Of a stretch of DNA of 64,000 nucleotides, positions 44,268-58,841 are shown piece by piece (the first letter of the stretch is position 1; every line of letters begins with the position of its first letter). Origin of the DNA: Ophiura sarsii (taxonomy: Eukaryota; Echinodermata; Ophiuroidea; Amphilepidida; Ophiuridae). The notes under the pieces were generated by a model, which worked only from the letters and a program-made list of their open reading frames with translations, was not told the DNA's origin and made no database searches. The DNA lies in NCBI GenBank assembly GCA_035610835.1, contig JAYJML010000100.1, positions 1-64,000 of the forward strand, given 5' to 3'. The translations under genes and the position numbers were made by a program.

Positions 44268-46018
44268 GGTAAGTGTCAACCCTATTGTTTTGATGATCAA
44301 CTTTTGCTTCCAAGTTTGAGAATATTGAATAAAAGTACTTAAAAGTATACATTTATAGAAAGGAAATTTGATAAGGAATCCGATGGTGATATCAATGTGA
44401 TACCAAATAAACTAAATTTTGAGAAATGAACCAAAAAGCTTCTTTTTTTTTTACCCCAAATTTTTCAGACAGCATAACTATGAAATAAAAAATGATAATT
44501 TGTTCTAATATACATTTTTGTAAACAAGACAATTTTGTCTAGGAAGCAATTTTTTTCTTTTTCCAGAATAATAAGGTTTTATGCAGCGCATGCAAATAAG
44601 ACTGGTTTGCTACCAGAAGTTGAGGCCGTTCAGTGACCCCAAGGTCGCGCATCAATAATTCAGGTCAGCAATCAGCTGACCTGTTTGCACGCTTTTTTGT
44701 AACTCTCGGGCGGTGGCTGTGGCATCAGTCATTCCGTTTTTGGTTTCATACGGATCAGACGTCAGCTTTATGCCTTTTGTCGACTCCCTTAAATTTATGG
44801 TAGCAAGGCTTAGTTTTGGAAATATTGTTAAAAACATCGGAAAAGTGTAAAAGTCGTGTTTATTTGCATACATTTCGCTAGAAATGCATATCTCAAGTTT
44901 TAAATCCATAATCAAAAACAAATATTGCCTCCTAGCGCTGAAAGTCCTCTACACAATGGTAGTAAAAGCTTACCTGATAGTTTGATATTTTATTTAGTTA
45001 TGCTGTCTGAAAAATCGTAAAATTCCTTCAAATTTGAAACAGCGATTTAGTAAAAATATTGACATTTTCCACCATTTAAAGCTAAATGTTCTCGGAATTA
45101 GGCGTGTGACCCGAAAGGCGAGTATACTATTTATTATGAACAATTAAAATAAACTATCAGATTCAATTTATATTGTCACAATGTGAAGAAATTGAAAGAA
45201 AGCGGAAATTTTAATAATAATAATAATCATAATGATCGTAAGATTGGCCTTTGTTTACATTTTTAGACATTGTTTTGCGCTCTTTTGTTTTTCGCGTCTA
45301 CGTCGCAGATATTAAAGGCTTATTATGTGATCTTTTCCAGAGAGCGCCCTCTATTCACTTTTTTGTTTAGAAAGTAGATTTTCTTGCAGATTTATATTTC
45401 TGATCATAAATCGTACATACAATCCAAGTTACAGAGCGATGTCGTGTTATCACGACAGTTATTTTCACTTTAAAACCATGATTTTGAAGTAATTAAGAAT
45501 CGTACCGCCCTGTCACTTGGAATGTATGTACGATTTATGATCAGAAATGTAAATCTGCAAGAAAATCTGCATTCTATTTTTTTTTCAAAATTAATTTTGA
45601 GTAAAATATGCTTGATTACACTATTAAGACACTAATCTATGGACAATTTTCTTCTAAAGCCGTATTTTTAAAAATTTGACCCAAAATGGCCAAAAAAGTG
45701 ATAAAAAAATGGGAAAAAATCACTTTTTGGTCAAAGATTCAAAAAAAAAAGTTAAGGTGAAAAAATGAGAGAATCTAGATTAGTGACATAACATTAGAAT
45801 CAAGCAATTTTGGGCATTTTTTTACTCAAAAAATGTTTTGTTCCAAAAACAATTGGGTCAAAATAGTTAATTTTGTGATTTTTTTCAAACATTCAACATT
45901 TTTGGTTAAAATGTATGCCACATGAGTTCTCTGATCCATTTCCTTTCCAAAATTATATATTTATGTATGCATTACAGCACTCACAAAAAATCAAATCAAA
46001 CACTTCCTTGAGTCCCCC
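44268..46018. mobile_element. 1.75-kb TTAA-flanked insertion in the satellite
   Basis: TTAA at 44264-44267 and 46019-46022. Removing the insert and one TTAA restores a normal unit junction (GCCAATTAAGTGATCAC). The termini GGTAAGTGTCAACC and GGGGGACTCAAGG (right end, reversed) are not clear inverted repeats. Inside, TTTCAGACAGCATAACTA (44463) is inverted near 45000, and a copy of the 26840 family starts at 45316. No transposase frame seen. Confidence 0.75.
45316..45580. mobile_element. copy of the GTGATCTTTTCCAG palindromic family
   Basis: Begins AGGCTTATTATGTGATCTTT directly after TTAA (45312-45315) and shares AATCGTACATACAATCCAAG and CGATTTATGATCAGAAATG with 26840-27223. The right end is truncated near 45580. 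It is nested in the 44268 insertion. Confidence 0.75.
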
Positions 46019-46238
46019 TTAAGTGATCACACTGTAGATTGTCACACAATGCCAATAAGGTGGTGACGCTATAGTTTGTCACAAAATGCCAATTAAGTAA
46101 TCGCATTGTAGATTGACACACAATGCCAATAAGGTGGTGACACTGTAGATTGTCACAACATGCCAATTGGGTTGTGACACTGTTGTCACAACATGCCAAG
46201 TAGGGGGTCACACCGTATATTGTCACATGCTGCCAATT

Positions 46239-46360
46239 GGTAAGCGTTGGATGTCAGCCGCCGGGAGGAGTTTCACGGAATAAACCGTGTATGGAGTATT
46301 TGGTTTATTCCGTTGAAGTACGTTGAAACTCCTCCCGGCGGCTGACATCCAACGCTTACC
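46239..46360. mobile_element. 122-bp fold-back in the satellite, 9-bp target duplication
   Basis: Arms of 37 bp begin GGTAAGCGTTGGATGTCAGC and are perfectly inverted at the right. The centre has ACGGAATAAACCG and GGTTTATTCCGT, as in the 3635 element. CTGCCAATT flanks both sides (46230-46238 and 46361-46369). The leading C is unusual for the array (normally ATGCCAATT), which supports true target duplication rather than array periodicity. Confidence 0.88.
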
Positions 46361-46780
46361 CTGCCAATTAGGTGGTTACACTATAGATTGTCACATGATG
46401 CCAATTAAGCAATAACACTCTAGACTGTCACAACATGCTAATTAGGTAGTGACACTATATTGTCACACGATGCCAATTAGGTGGTCACACTGTAGATTGT
46501 CACAACATGCCAATTGGGTTGTGACACTGTTGTCACAACATGCCAAGTAGGTGGTCACACCGTATATTGTCACATGATGCTAATTAGATGATGACACTGT
46601 AAATTGTCACAGCATGCTAATTAGGTGGTCATACTGTAGATTGTCACAAAATGCCAATTAAGTGGTCACACATTAGATTGTCACATGACGCCAATTAGGT
46701 GGTCACACAGTAGATTGTCACATGATGCCAATTGGGTGGTCACACAGTAGATTGTCACATGACGCCAATTAGGTGGTCAC

Positions 46781-48935
46781 ACACAAGATTGTCACATGAT
46801 GCCAATTGGGTGGTCACACAGTAGATTGTCACATGACGCCAATTAGGTGGTCACACAGTAGATTGTCACATGATGCCAATTGGGTGGTCACACAGTAGAT
46901 TGTCACATGATGCCAATAAGGTGATGACACTGTAGATTGTCACATGACGCCAATTAGGTGGTCACACAGTAGATTGTCACATGAGGCCAATAAGGTGATG
47001 ACAATGTAGATTGTCACATGACGCCAATTAGGTGGTCACACAGTAGATTGTCACATGATGCCAATAATGTGATGACACTGTAGATTGTCACATGACGCCA
47101 ATTAGGTGGTCACACAGTAGATTGTCACATGAGGCCAATAAGGTGATGACACTGTATATTGTCACATGACGCCAATTAGGTGGTCACACAGTAGATTGTC
47201 ACATGATGCCAATAAGGTGATGACACTGAAGATTGTTACATGATGCCAATTGGGTGGTCACACAGTAGATTGTCACATGATGCCAATAATGTGATGACAC
47301 TGTAGATTGTCACATGATGCCAATTAGGTGGTCACACAGTAGATTGTCACATGTGGCCAATAAGGTGATGACACTGTAGATTGTCACATGACGCCAATTA
47401 GGTGGGCACACAGCAGATTGTCACATGATGCCAATAAGGTGATGACACGGTAGATTGTCACATGATGCCAATTGGGTGGTAACACAGTAGATTGTCACAT
47501 GATGCTAATAAGGTGGTCACACTGAAGATTGTCACATAACGCCAATTAGGTGGTCACACAGTAGATTGTCACATGATGCCAATAAGGTAATGACACTGTA
47601 GATTGTCACATGACGCCAATAAGGTGGTCACACAGTAGATTGTCACATGACGCCAATTAGGTGGTAACACAGTAGATTGTCACATGATGCCAAGTAGGTG
47701 GTCACACAGTAGATTGTCACATGATGCCAATAAGGTGATGACACTGTAGATTGTCACATGACGCCAATTAGGTGGTCACACAGTAGATTGTCACATGACG
47801 CCAATTAGGTGGTCACACATTAGATTGTCACATGCCAATTGGGTGGTCACAGTAGATTGTCACATGACGCCAATTAGGTGGTCACACACAAGATTGTCAC
47901 ATGATGCCAATTGGGTGGTCACACAGTAGATTGTCACATGACGCCAATTAGGTGGTCACACAGTAGATTGTCACATGATGCCAATTGGGTGGTCACACAG
48001 TAGATTGTCACATGATGCCAATAAGGTGATGACACTGTAGATTGTCACATGACGCCAATTAGGTGGTCACACAGTAGATTGTCACATGAGGCCAATAAGG
48101 TGATGACAATGTAGATTGTCACATGACGCCAATTAGGTGGTCACACAGTAGATTGTCACATGATGCCAATAATGTGATGACACTGTAGATTGTCACATGA
48201 CGCCAATTAGGTGGTCACACAGTAGATTGTCACATGAGGCCAATAAGGTGATGACACTGTATATTGTCACATGACGCCAATTAGGTGGTCACACAGTAGA
48301 TTGTCACATGATGCCAATAAGGTGATGACACTGAAGATTGTCACATGATGCCAATTGGGTGGTCACACAGTAGATTGTCACATGATGCCAATAATGTGAT
48401 GACACTGTAGATTGTCACATGATGCCAATTAGGTGGTCACACAGTAGATTGTCACATGTGGCCAATAAGGTGATGACACTGTAGATTGTCACATGACGCC
48501 AATTAGGTGGGCACACAGCAGATTGTCACATGATGCCAATAAGGTGATGACACGGTAGATTGTCACATGATGCCAATTGGGTGGTAACACAGTAGATTGT
48601 CACATGATGCTAATAAGGTGGTCACACTGAAGATTGTCACATAACGCCAATTAGGTGGTCACACAGTAGATTGTCACATGATGCCAATAAGGTAATGACA
48701 CTGTAGATTGTCACATGACGCCAATAAGGTGGTCACACAGTAGATTGTCACATGACGCCAATTAGGTGGTAACACAGTAGATTGTCACATGATGCCAAGT
48801 AGGTGGTCACACAGTAGATTGTCACATGATGCCAATAAGGTGATGACACTGTAGATTGTCACATGACGCCAATTAGGTGGTCACACAGTAGATTGTCACA
48901 TGACGCCAATTAGGTGGTCACACATTAGATTGTCA
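46781..48935. repeat. satellite higher-order block, two copies 1,105 bp apart
   Basis: The rare variant CACACACAAGATTGTC at 46781 and 47886 and the long string of unit variants after each are nearly identical. The same variant starts another related stretch at 58842. This is higher-order organisation of about 30 units. Confidence 0.85.
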
Positions 48936-51900
48936 CATGATGCCAATTGGGTGGTCACACAGTAGATTGTCACATGATGCCAATAAGGTGATGACACGGT
49001 AGATTGTCACATGATGCCAATAAGGTGGTCACACTGAAGATTGTCACATGACGCCAATTAGGTGGTCACACAGTAGATTGTCACATGATGCCAATTGGGT
49101 GGTCACACAGTAGATTGTCACATGACGCCAATTAGGTGGTCTCACAGTAGATTGTCACATGATGCCAATTGGGTGGTCACACAGTAGATTGTCACATGAC
49201 GCCAATAAGGTGGTCACACAGTAGATTGTCACATGATGCCAATTGGGTGGTCACACAGTAGATTGTCACATGACGCCAATAAGGTGGTCACACAGTAGAT
49301 TGTCACATGATGTCAATTGGGTGGTCACACAGTAGATTGTCGCATGATGCCAATAAGGTGATGACACTGTAGATTGTCACATGACGCCAATTAGGTGGTC
49401 ACACAGTAGATTGTCACATGATGCCAATAAGGTGATGACACTGAAGATTGTCACATGATGCCAATTGGGTGGTCACACAGTAGATTGTCACATGATGCCA
49501 ATAATGTGATGACACTGTAGATTGTCACATGACGCCAATTAGGTGGTCACACAGTAGATTGTCACATTAGGCCAATAAGGTGATGACACTGTAGATTGTC
49601 ACATGACGCCAATTAGGTGGTCACACAGTAGATTGTCACATGATGCCAATTGGGTGGTCACACAGTAGATTGTCACATGATGCCAATAAGGTGATGACAC
49701 TGTAGATTGTCACATGACGCCAATCAGGTGGTAACACAGTAGATTGTCACATGATGCTAATAAGGTGGTCACACTGAAGATTGTCACATAACGCCAATTA
49801 GGTGGTCACACAGTAGATTGTCACATGATGCCAATAAGGTGATGACACTGTAGATTGTCACATGACGCCAATAAGGTGGTCACACAGTAGATTGTCACAT
49901 GATGCCAATTGGGTGGTCACACAGTAGATTGTCACATGACGCCAATAAGGTGATGACACTGTAGATTGTCACATGACGCCAATTAGGTGGTCACACAGTA
50001 GATTGTCACATGATGTCAATAATGTGATGACACTGTAGATTGTCACATGACGCCAATTAGGTGGTCACACAGTAGATTATCACATGAGGCCAATAAGGTG
50101 ATGACACTGTAGATTGTCACATGACGCCAATTAGGTGGTCACACAGTAGATTGTCACATGATGCCAATATTGGTGATGACACTGAAGATTGTCACATGAC
50201 GCCAATTAGGTGGTCACACAGTAGATTGTCACATGATGCCAATAAGGTGATGACACTGAAGATTGTCACATGATGCCAATTGGGTGGTCACACAGTAGAT
50301 TGTCACATGACGCCAATAAGGTGGTCACACAGTAGATTGTCACATGATGCCAATTGGGTGGTCACACAGTAGATTGTCACATGACGCCAATAAGGTGGTC
50401 ACACAGTAGATTGTCACATGATGTCAATTGGGTGGTCACACAGTAGATTGTCGCATGATGCCAATAAGGTGATGACACTGTAGATTGTCACATGACGCCA
50501 ATTAGGTGGTCACACAGTAGATTGTCACATGATGCCAATAAGGTGATGACACTGTAGATTGTCACATGACGCCAATAAGGTGGTCACACAGTAGATTGTC
50601 ACATGACGCCAATTAGGTGGTAACACAGTAGATTGTCACATGATGCCAAGTAGGTGGTCACACAGTAGATTGTCACATGATGCCAATAAGGTGATGACAC
50701 TAGATTGTCACATGACGCCAATTAGGTGGTCACACAGTAGATTGTCACATGAGGCAAATAAGGTGATGACACTGTAGATTGTCACATGACGCCAATTAGG
50801 TGGTCACACAGTAGATTGTCACATGATGTCAATAATGTGATGACACTGTAGATTGTCACATGACGCCAATTAGGTGGTCACACAGTAGATTATCACATGA
50901 GGCCAATAAGGTGATGACACTGTAGATTGTCACATGACGCCAATTAGGTGGTCACACAGTAGATTGTCACATGATGCCAATATTGGTGATGACACTGAAG
51001 ATTGTCACATGACGCCAATTAGGTGGTCACACAGTAGATTGTCACATGAGACCAATAAGGTGATGACACTGTAGATTGTCACATGACGCCAATTAGGTGG
51101 TCACACATTAGATTGTCACATGATGCCAATTGGGTGGTCACACAGTAGATTGTCACATGATGCCAATAAGGTGATGACACGGTAGATTGTCACATGATGC
51201 CAATAAGGTGGTCACACTGAAGATTGTCACATGACGCCAATTAGGTGGTCACACAGTAGATTGTCACATGATGCCAATTGGGTGGTCACACAGTAGATTG
51301 TCACATGACGCCAATTAGGTGGTCTCACAGTAGATTGTCACATGATGCCAATTGGGTGGTCACACAGTTGATTGTCACATGACGCCAATAAGGTGGTCAC
51401 ACAGTAGATTGTCACATGATGCCAATTGGATGGTCACACAGTAGATTGTCACATGACGCCAATAAGGTGGTCACACAGTAGATTGTCACATGATGTCAAT
51501 TGGGTGGTCACACAGTAGATTGTCACATGATGCCAATAAGGTGATGACACTGTAGATTGTCACATGACGCCAATTAGGTGGTCACACAGTAGATTGTCAC
51601 ATGATGCCAATAAGGTGATGACACTGAAGATTGTCACATGATGCCAATTGGGTGGTCACACAGTAGATTGTCACATGATGCCAATAATGTGATGACACTG
51701 TAGATTGTCACATGACGCCAATTAGGTGGTCACACAGTAGATTGTCACATGAGGCCAATAAGGTGATGACACTAGATTGTCACATGACGCCAATTAGGTG
51801 GTCACACAGTAGATTGTCACATGATGCCAATTGGGTGGTCACACAGTAGATTGTCACATGATACCAATTAGGTGGTAACACAGTAGCTTGTCACATGATG

Positions 51901-52414
51901 CCAATTAGGTGGTCACACAGTAGATTGTCACATGATGCCAATAAGTTGATGACACTGTAGATTGTCACATGACGCCAATTAGGTGGTCACACAGTAGATT
52001 GTCACATGATGCCAATAAGGTGATGACACTGAAGATTGTCACATGATGCCAATTGGGTGGTCACACAGTAGATTGTCACATGATGCCAATAATGTGATGA
52101 CACTGTAGATTGTCACATGACGCCAATTAGGTGGTCACACAGTAGATTGTCACATGAGGCCAATAAGGTGATGACACTAGATTGTCACATGACGCCAATT
52201 AGGTGGTCACACAGTAGATTGTCACATGATGCCAATTGGGTGGTCACACAGTAGATTGTCACATGATGCCAATTAGGTGGTAACACAGTAGCTTGTCACA
52301 TGATGCCAATTAGGTGGTCACACAGTAGATTGTCACATGATGCCAGTTAGGTGGTAACACAGTAGATTGTCACATGATGCCAATTGGGTGGTCACACAGT
52401 ATATTGTCACATCA

Positions 52415-52438
52415 TACAGTGTCATCACCTTATTGGCC
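52415..52438. repeat. inverted segment within the satellite, copy 1 of 4
   Basis: TACAGTGTCATCACCTTATT then GGCC is the reverse complement of the usual GGCCAATAAGGTGATGACAC word. Other copies lie at 54954, 56611 and 62703, each in the same unit context. Confidence 0.9.
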
Positions 52439-55400
52439 ACATAACGCCAATTAGGTGGTCACACAGTAGATTGTCACATGATGCCAATAAGGTGATGACA
52501 CGGTAGATTGTCACATGATGCCAATTAGGTGGTCACATAGTAGATTGTCACATGATGCCAATAAGGTGGTCACACTGAAGATTGTCACATGACGCCAATT
52601 AGGTGGTTACATAGTAGATTGTCACATGATGCCAATTGGGTGGTCACACAGTAGATTGTCACATGACGCCAATTAGGTGGTCACACAGTAGATTGTCACA
52701 TGATGCCAATAATGTGATGACACTGTAGATTGTCACATGACGCCAATTAGGTGGTCACACAGTAGATTGTCACATGAGGCCAATAAGGTGATGACACTGT
52801 AGATTGTCACATGACGCCAATTAGGTGGTCACACAGTAGATTGTCACATGATGCCAATAAGGTGATGACACTGGAGATTGTCACATGATGCCAATTGGGT
52901 GGTCACACAGTAGATTGTCACATGATGCCAATAATGTGATGACACTGTAGATTGTCACATGACGCCAATTAGGTGGTCACACAGTAGATTGTCACATGAG
53001 GCCAATAAGGTGATGACACTGTAGATTGTCACATGACGCCAATTAGGTGGTCACACAGTAGATTTGCACATGATGCCAATTGGGTGGTCACACAGTAGAT
53101 TGTCACATGATGCCAATAAGGTGATGACACTGTAGATTGTCACGTGACGCCAATCAGGTGGTAACACAGTAGATTGTCACATGATGCTAATAAGGTGGTC
53201 ACACTGAAGATTGTCACATAACGCCAATTAGGTGGTCACACAGTAGATTGTCACATGATGCCAATAAGGTGATGACACTGTAGATTGTCACATGATGCCA
53301 ATTAGGTGGTAACACAGTAGCTTGTCACATGATGCCAAGTAGGTGGTCACACAGTAGATTGTCACATGATGCCAATAAGGTGATGACACAGTAGATTGTC
53401 ACATGATGCCAATTGGGTGGTCACACAGTAGATTGTCACATGATGCCAATATTGGTGATGACACTGTAGATTGTCACATGATGCCAATTGGGTGGTCACA
53501 CAGTAGATTGTCACATGATGCCAATAAGGTGATGACACGGTAGATTGTCACATGATGCCAATTAGGTGGTCACACAGTAGATTGTCACATGATGCCAATA
53601 AGTTGATGACACTAGATTGTCACATGACGCCAATTAGGTGGTCACACAGTAGATTGTCACATGATGCCAATAAGGTGATGACACTGAAGATTGTCACATG
53701 ATGCCAATTGGGTGGTCACACAGTAGATTGTCACATGATGCCAATAATGTGATGACACTGTAGATTGTCACATGACGCCAATTAGGTGGTCACACAGTAG
53801 ATTGTCACATGAGGCCAATAAGGTGATGACACTAGATTGTCACATGACGCCAATTAGGTGGTCACACAGTAGATTGTCACATGATGCCAATTGGGTGGTC
53901 ACACAGTAGATTGTCACATGACGCCAATAAGGTGGTCACACAGTAGATTGTCACATGATGCCAATTGGATGGTCACACAGTAGATTGTCACATGACGCCA
54001 ATAAGGTGGTCACACAGTAGATTGTCACATGATGTCAATTGGGTGGTCACACAGTAGATTGTCACATGATGCCAATAAGGTGATGACACTGTAGATTGTC
54101 ACATGACGCCAATTAGGTGGTCACACAGTAGATTGTCACATGATGCCAATAAGGTGATGACACTGAAGATTGTCACATGATGCCAATTGGGTGGTCACAC
54201 AGTAGATTGTCACATGATGCCAATAATGTGATGACACTGTAGATTGTCACATGACGCCAATTAGGTGGTCACACAGTAGATTGTCACATGAGGCCAATAA
54301 GGTGATGACACTAGATTGTCACATGACGCCAATTAGGTGGTCACACAGTAGATTGTCACATGATGCCAATTGGGTGGTCACACAGTAGATTGTCACATGA
54401 TGCCAATTAGGTGGTAACACAGTAGCTTGTCACATGATGCCAATTAGGTGGTCACACAGTAGATTGTCACATGATGCCAATAAGTTGATGACACTGTAGA
54501 TTGTCACATGACGCCAATTAGGTGGTCACACAGTAGATTGTCACATGATGCCAATAAGGTGATGACACTGAAGATTGTCACATGATGCCAATTGGGTGGT
54601 CACACAGTAGATTGTCACATGATGCCAATAATGTGATGACACTGTAGATTGTCACATGACGCCAATTAGGTGGTCACACAGTAGATTGTCACATGAGGCC
54701 AATAAGGTGATGACACTAGATTGTCACATGACGCCAATTAGGTGGTCACACAGTAGATTGTCACATGATGCCAATTGGGTGGTCACACAGTAGATTGTCA
54801 CATGATGCCAATTAGGTGGTAACACAGTAGCTTGTCACATGATGCCAATTAGGTGGTCACACAGTAGATTGTCACATGATGCCAATTAGGTGGTAACACA
54901 GTAGATTGTCACATGATGCCAATTGGGTGGTCACACAGTATATTGTCACATCATACAGTGTCATCACCTTATTGGCCACATAACGCCAATTAGGTGGTCA
55001 CACAGTAGATTGTCACATGATGCCAATAAGGTGATGACACGGTAGATTGTCACATGATGCCAATTAGGTGGTCACATAGTAGATTGTCACATGATGCCAA
55101 TAAGGTGGTCACACTGAAGATTGTCACATGACGCCAATTAGGTGGTTACACAGTAGATTGTCACATGATGCCAATTGGGTGGTCACACAGTAGATTGCCA
55201 CATGACGCCAATTAGGTGGTCACACAGTAGATTGTCACATGATGCCAATAATGTGATGACACTGTAGATTGTCACATGACGCCAATTAGGTGGTCACACA
55301 GTAGATTGTCACATGAGGCCAATAAGGTGATGACACTGTAGATTGTCACATGACGCCAATTAGGTGGTCACACAGTAGATTGTCACATGATGCCAATAAG

Positions 55401-57300
55401 GTGATGACACTGGAGATTGTCACATGATGCCAATTGGGTGGTCACACAGTAGATTGTCACATGATGCCAATAATGTGATGACACTGTAGATTGTCACATG
55501 ACGCCAATTAGGTGGTCACACAGTAGATTGTCACATGAGGCCAATAAGGTGATGACACTGTAGATTGTCACACGACGCCAATTAGGTGGTCACACAGTAG
55601 ATTTGCACATGATGCCAATTGGGTGGTCACACAGTAGATTGTCACATGATGCCAATAAGGTGATGACACTGTAGATTGTCACGTGACGCCAATCAGGTGG
55701 TAACACAGTAGATTGTCACATGATGCTAATAAGGTGGTCACACTGAAGATTGTCACATAACGCCAATTAGGTGGTCACACAGTAGATTGTCACATGATGC
55801 CAATAAGGTGATGACACTGTAGATTGTCACATGATGCCAATTAGGTGGTAACACAGTAGCTTGTCACATGATGCCAAGTAGGTGGTCACACAGTAGATTG
55901 TCACATGATGCCAATAAGGTGATGACACAGTAGATTGTCACATGATGCCAATTGGGTGGTCACACAGTAGATTGTCACATGATGCCAATATTGGTGATGA
56001 CACTGTAGATTGTCACATGATGCCAATTGGGTGGTCACACAGTAGATTGTCACATGATGCCAATAAGGTGATGACACGGTAGATTGTCACATGATGCCAA
56101 TTAGGTGGTCACACAGTAGATTGTCACATGATGCCAATAAGTTGATGACACTGTAGATTGTCACATGACGCCAATTAGGTGGTCACACAGTAGATTGTCA
56201 CATGATGCCAATAAGGTGATGACACTGAAGATTGTCACATGATGCCAATTGGGTGGTCACACAGTAGATTGTCACATGATGCCAATAATGTGATGACACT
56301 GTAGATTGTCACATGACGCCAATTAGGTGGTCACACAGTAGATTGTCACATGAGGCCAATAAGGTGATGACACTAGATTGTCACATGACGCCAATTAGGT
56401 GGTCACACAGTAGATTGTCACATGATGCCAATTGGGTGGTCACACAGTAGATTGTCACATGATGCCAATTAGGTGGTAACACAGTAGCTTGTCACATGAT
56501 GCCAATTAGGTGGTCACACAGTAGATTGTCACATGATGCCAATTAGGTGGTAACACAGTAGATTGTCACATGATGCCAATTGGGTGGTCACACAGTATAT
56601 TGTCACATCATACAGTGTCATCACCTTATTGGCCACATAACGCCAATTAGGTGGTCACACAGTAGATTGTCACATGATGCCAATAAGGTGATGACACGGT
56701 AGATTGTCACATGATGCCAATTAGGTGGTCACATAGTAGATTGTCACATGATGCCAATAAGGTGGTCACACTGAAGATTGTCACATGACGCCAATTAGGT
56801 GGTTACACAGTAGATTGTCACATGATGCCAATTGGGTGGTCACACAGTAGATTGTCACATGACGCCAATTAGGTGGTCACACAGTAGATTGTCACATGAT
56901 GCCAATAATGTGATGACACTGTAGATTGTCACATGACGCCAATTAGGTGGTCACACAGTAGATTGTCACATGAGGCCAATAAGGTGATGACACTGTAGAT
57001 TGTCACATGACGCCAATTAGGTGGTCACACAGTAGATTGTCACATGATGCCAATAAGGTGATGACACTGGAGATTGTCACATGATGCCAATTGGGTGGTC
57101 ACACAGTAGATTGTCACATGATGCCAATAATGTGATGACACTAGATTGTCACATGACGCCAATTGGGTGGTCACACAGTAGATTGTCACATGATGCCAAT
57201 AAGGTGATGACACTGTAGATTGTCACGTGACGCCAATCAGGTGGTAACACAGTAGATTGTCACATGATGCTAATAAGGTGGTCACACTGAAGATTGTCAC
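52415..57300. repeat. satellite higher-order blocks of 2,539 and about 1,600 bp
   Basis: Three rare markers give the same 2,539-bp offset: the inverted segment (52415/54954), GATTTGCACA (53061/55600) and CACGTGACGCCAATC (53141/55680). A third, shorter block follows (56611 and 57224). Confidence 0.88.
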
Positions 57301-58841
57301 ATAACGCCAATTAGGTGGTCACACAGTAGATTGTCACATGATGCCAATAAGGTGATGACACTGTAGATTGTCACATGATGCCAATTAGGTGGTAACACAG
57401 TAGCTTGTCACATGATGCCAAGTAGGTGGTCACACAGTAGATTGTCACATGATGCCAATAAGGTGATGACACAGTAGATTGTCACATGATGCCAATTGGG
57501 TGGTCACACAGTAGATTGTCACATGATGCCAATATTGGTGATGACACTGTAGATTGTCACATGATGCCAATTGGGTGGTCACACAGTAGATTGTCACATG
57601 ATGCCAATAAGGTGATGACACGGTAGATTGTCACATGATGCCAATTAGGTGGTCACATAGTAGATTGTCACATGATGCCAATAAGGTGGTCACACTGAAG
57701 ATTGTCACATGACGCCAATTAGGTGGTCACACAGTAGATTGTCACATGAAGCCAATTAGGTGGTTACACAGTAGATTGTCACATGATGCCAATTGGGTGG
57801 TAACACAGTAGATTGTCACATGATGCCAATTAGGTGGTAACACAGTAGATTGTCACATGATGCCAATTGGGTGGTCACACAGTAGATTGTCACATGATGC
57901 CAATAAGGTGATCACACTGTAGATTGTCACATGATGTCAATAAGGTGGTCACACTGAAGATTGTCACATGATGCCAAGTAGGTGGTCACACAGTAGATTG
58001 TCACATGAAGCCAATTAGGTGGTTACACAGTAGATTGTCACATGATGCCAATTGGGTGGTCACACAGTAGATTGTCACATGATGCCAATATTGGTGATGA
58101 CACTGTAGATTGTCACATGATGCCAATTGGGTGGTCACACAGTAGATTGTCACATGATGCCAATAAGGTGATGACACGGTAGATTGTCACATGATGCCAA
58201 TTAGGTGGTCACATAGTAGATTGTCACATGATGCCAATAAGGTGGTCACACTGAAGATTGTCACATGATGCCAATTAGGTGGTCACACAGTAGATTGTCA
58301 CATGAAGCCAATTAGGTGGTTACACAGTAGATTGTCACATGATGCCAATTGGGTGGTAACACAGTAGATTGTCACATGATGCCAATTAGGTGGTAACACA
58401 GTAGATTGTCACATGATGCCAATTGGGTGGTCACACAGTAGATTGGCACATGATGCCAATAAGGTGATAACACTATAGATTGTCACATGATGTCAATAAG
58501 GTGGTCACACAGTAGATTGTCACATGATGCCAATTAGGTGGTAACACAGTAGCTTGTCACATTATGCCAATTAGGTGGTCACACAGTAGATTGTCACATG
58601 ATGCCAATTAGGTGGTAACACAGTAGATTGTCACATGATGCCAATTGGGTGGTCACACAGTATATTGTCACATCATGCCATTAAGGTGATGACACTGTAG
58701 ATTGTCACTTGATGCCAATAAGGTGGTCACACAGTTGATTGTCACATGATGCCAATTAGGTGGTAACACAGTAGCTTGTCACATGATGCCAATTAGGTGG
58801 TCACACAGTAGATTGTCACATGACGCCAATTAGGTGGTCAC

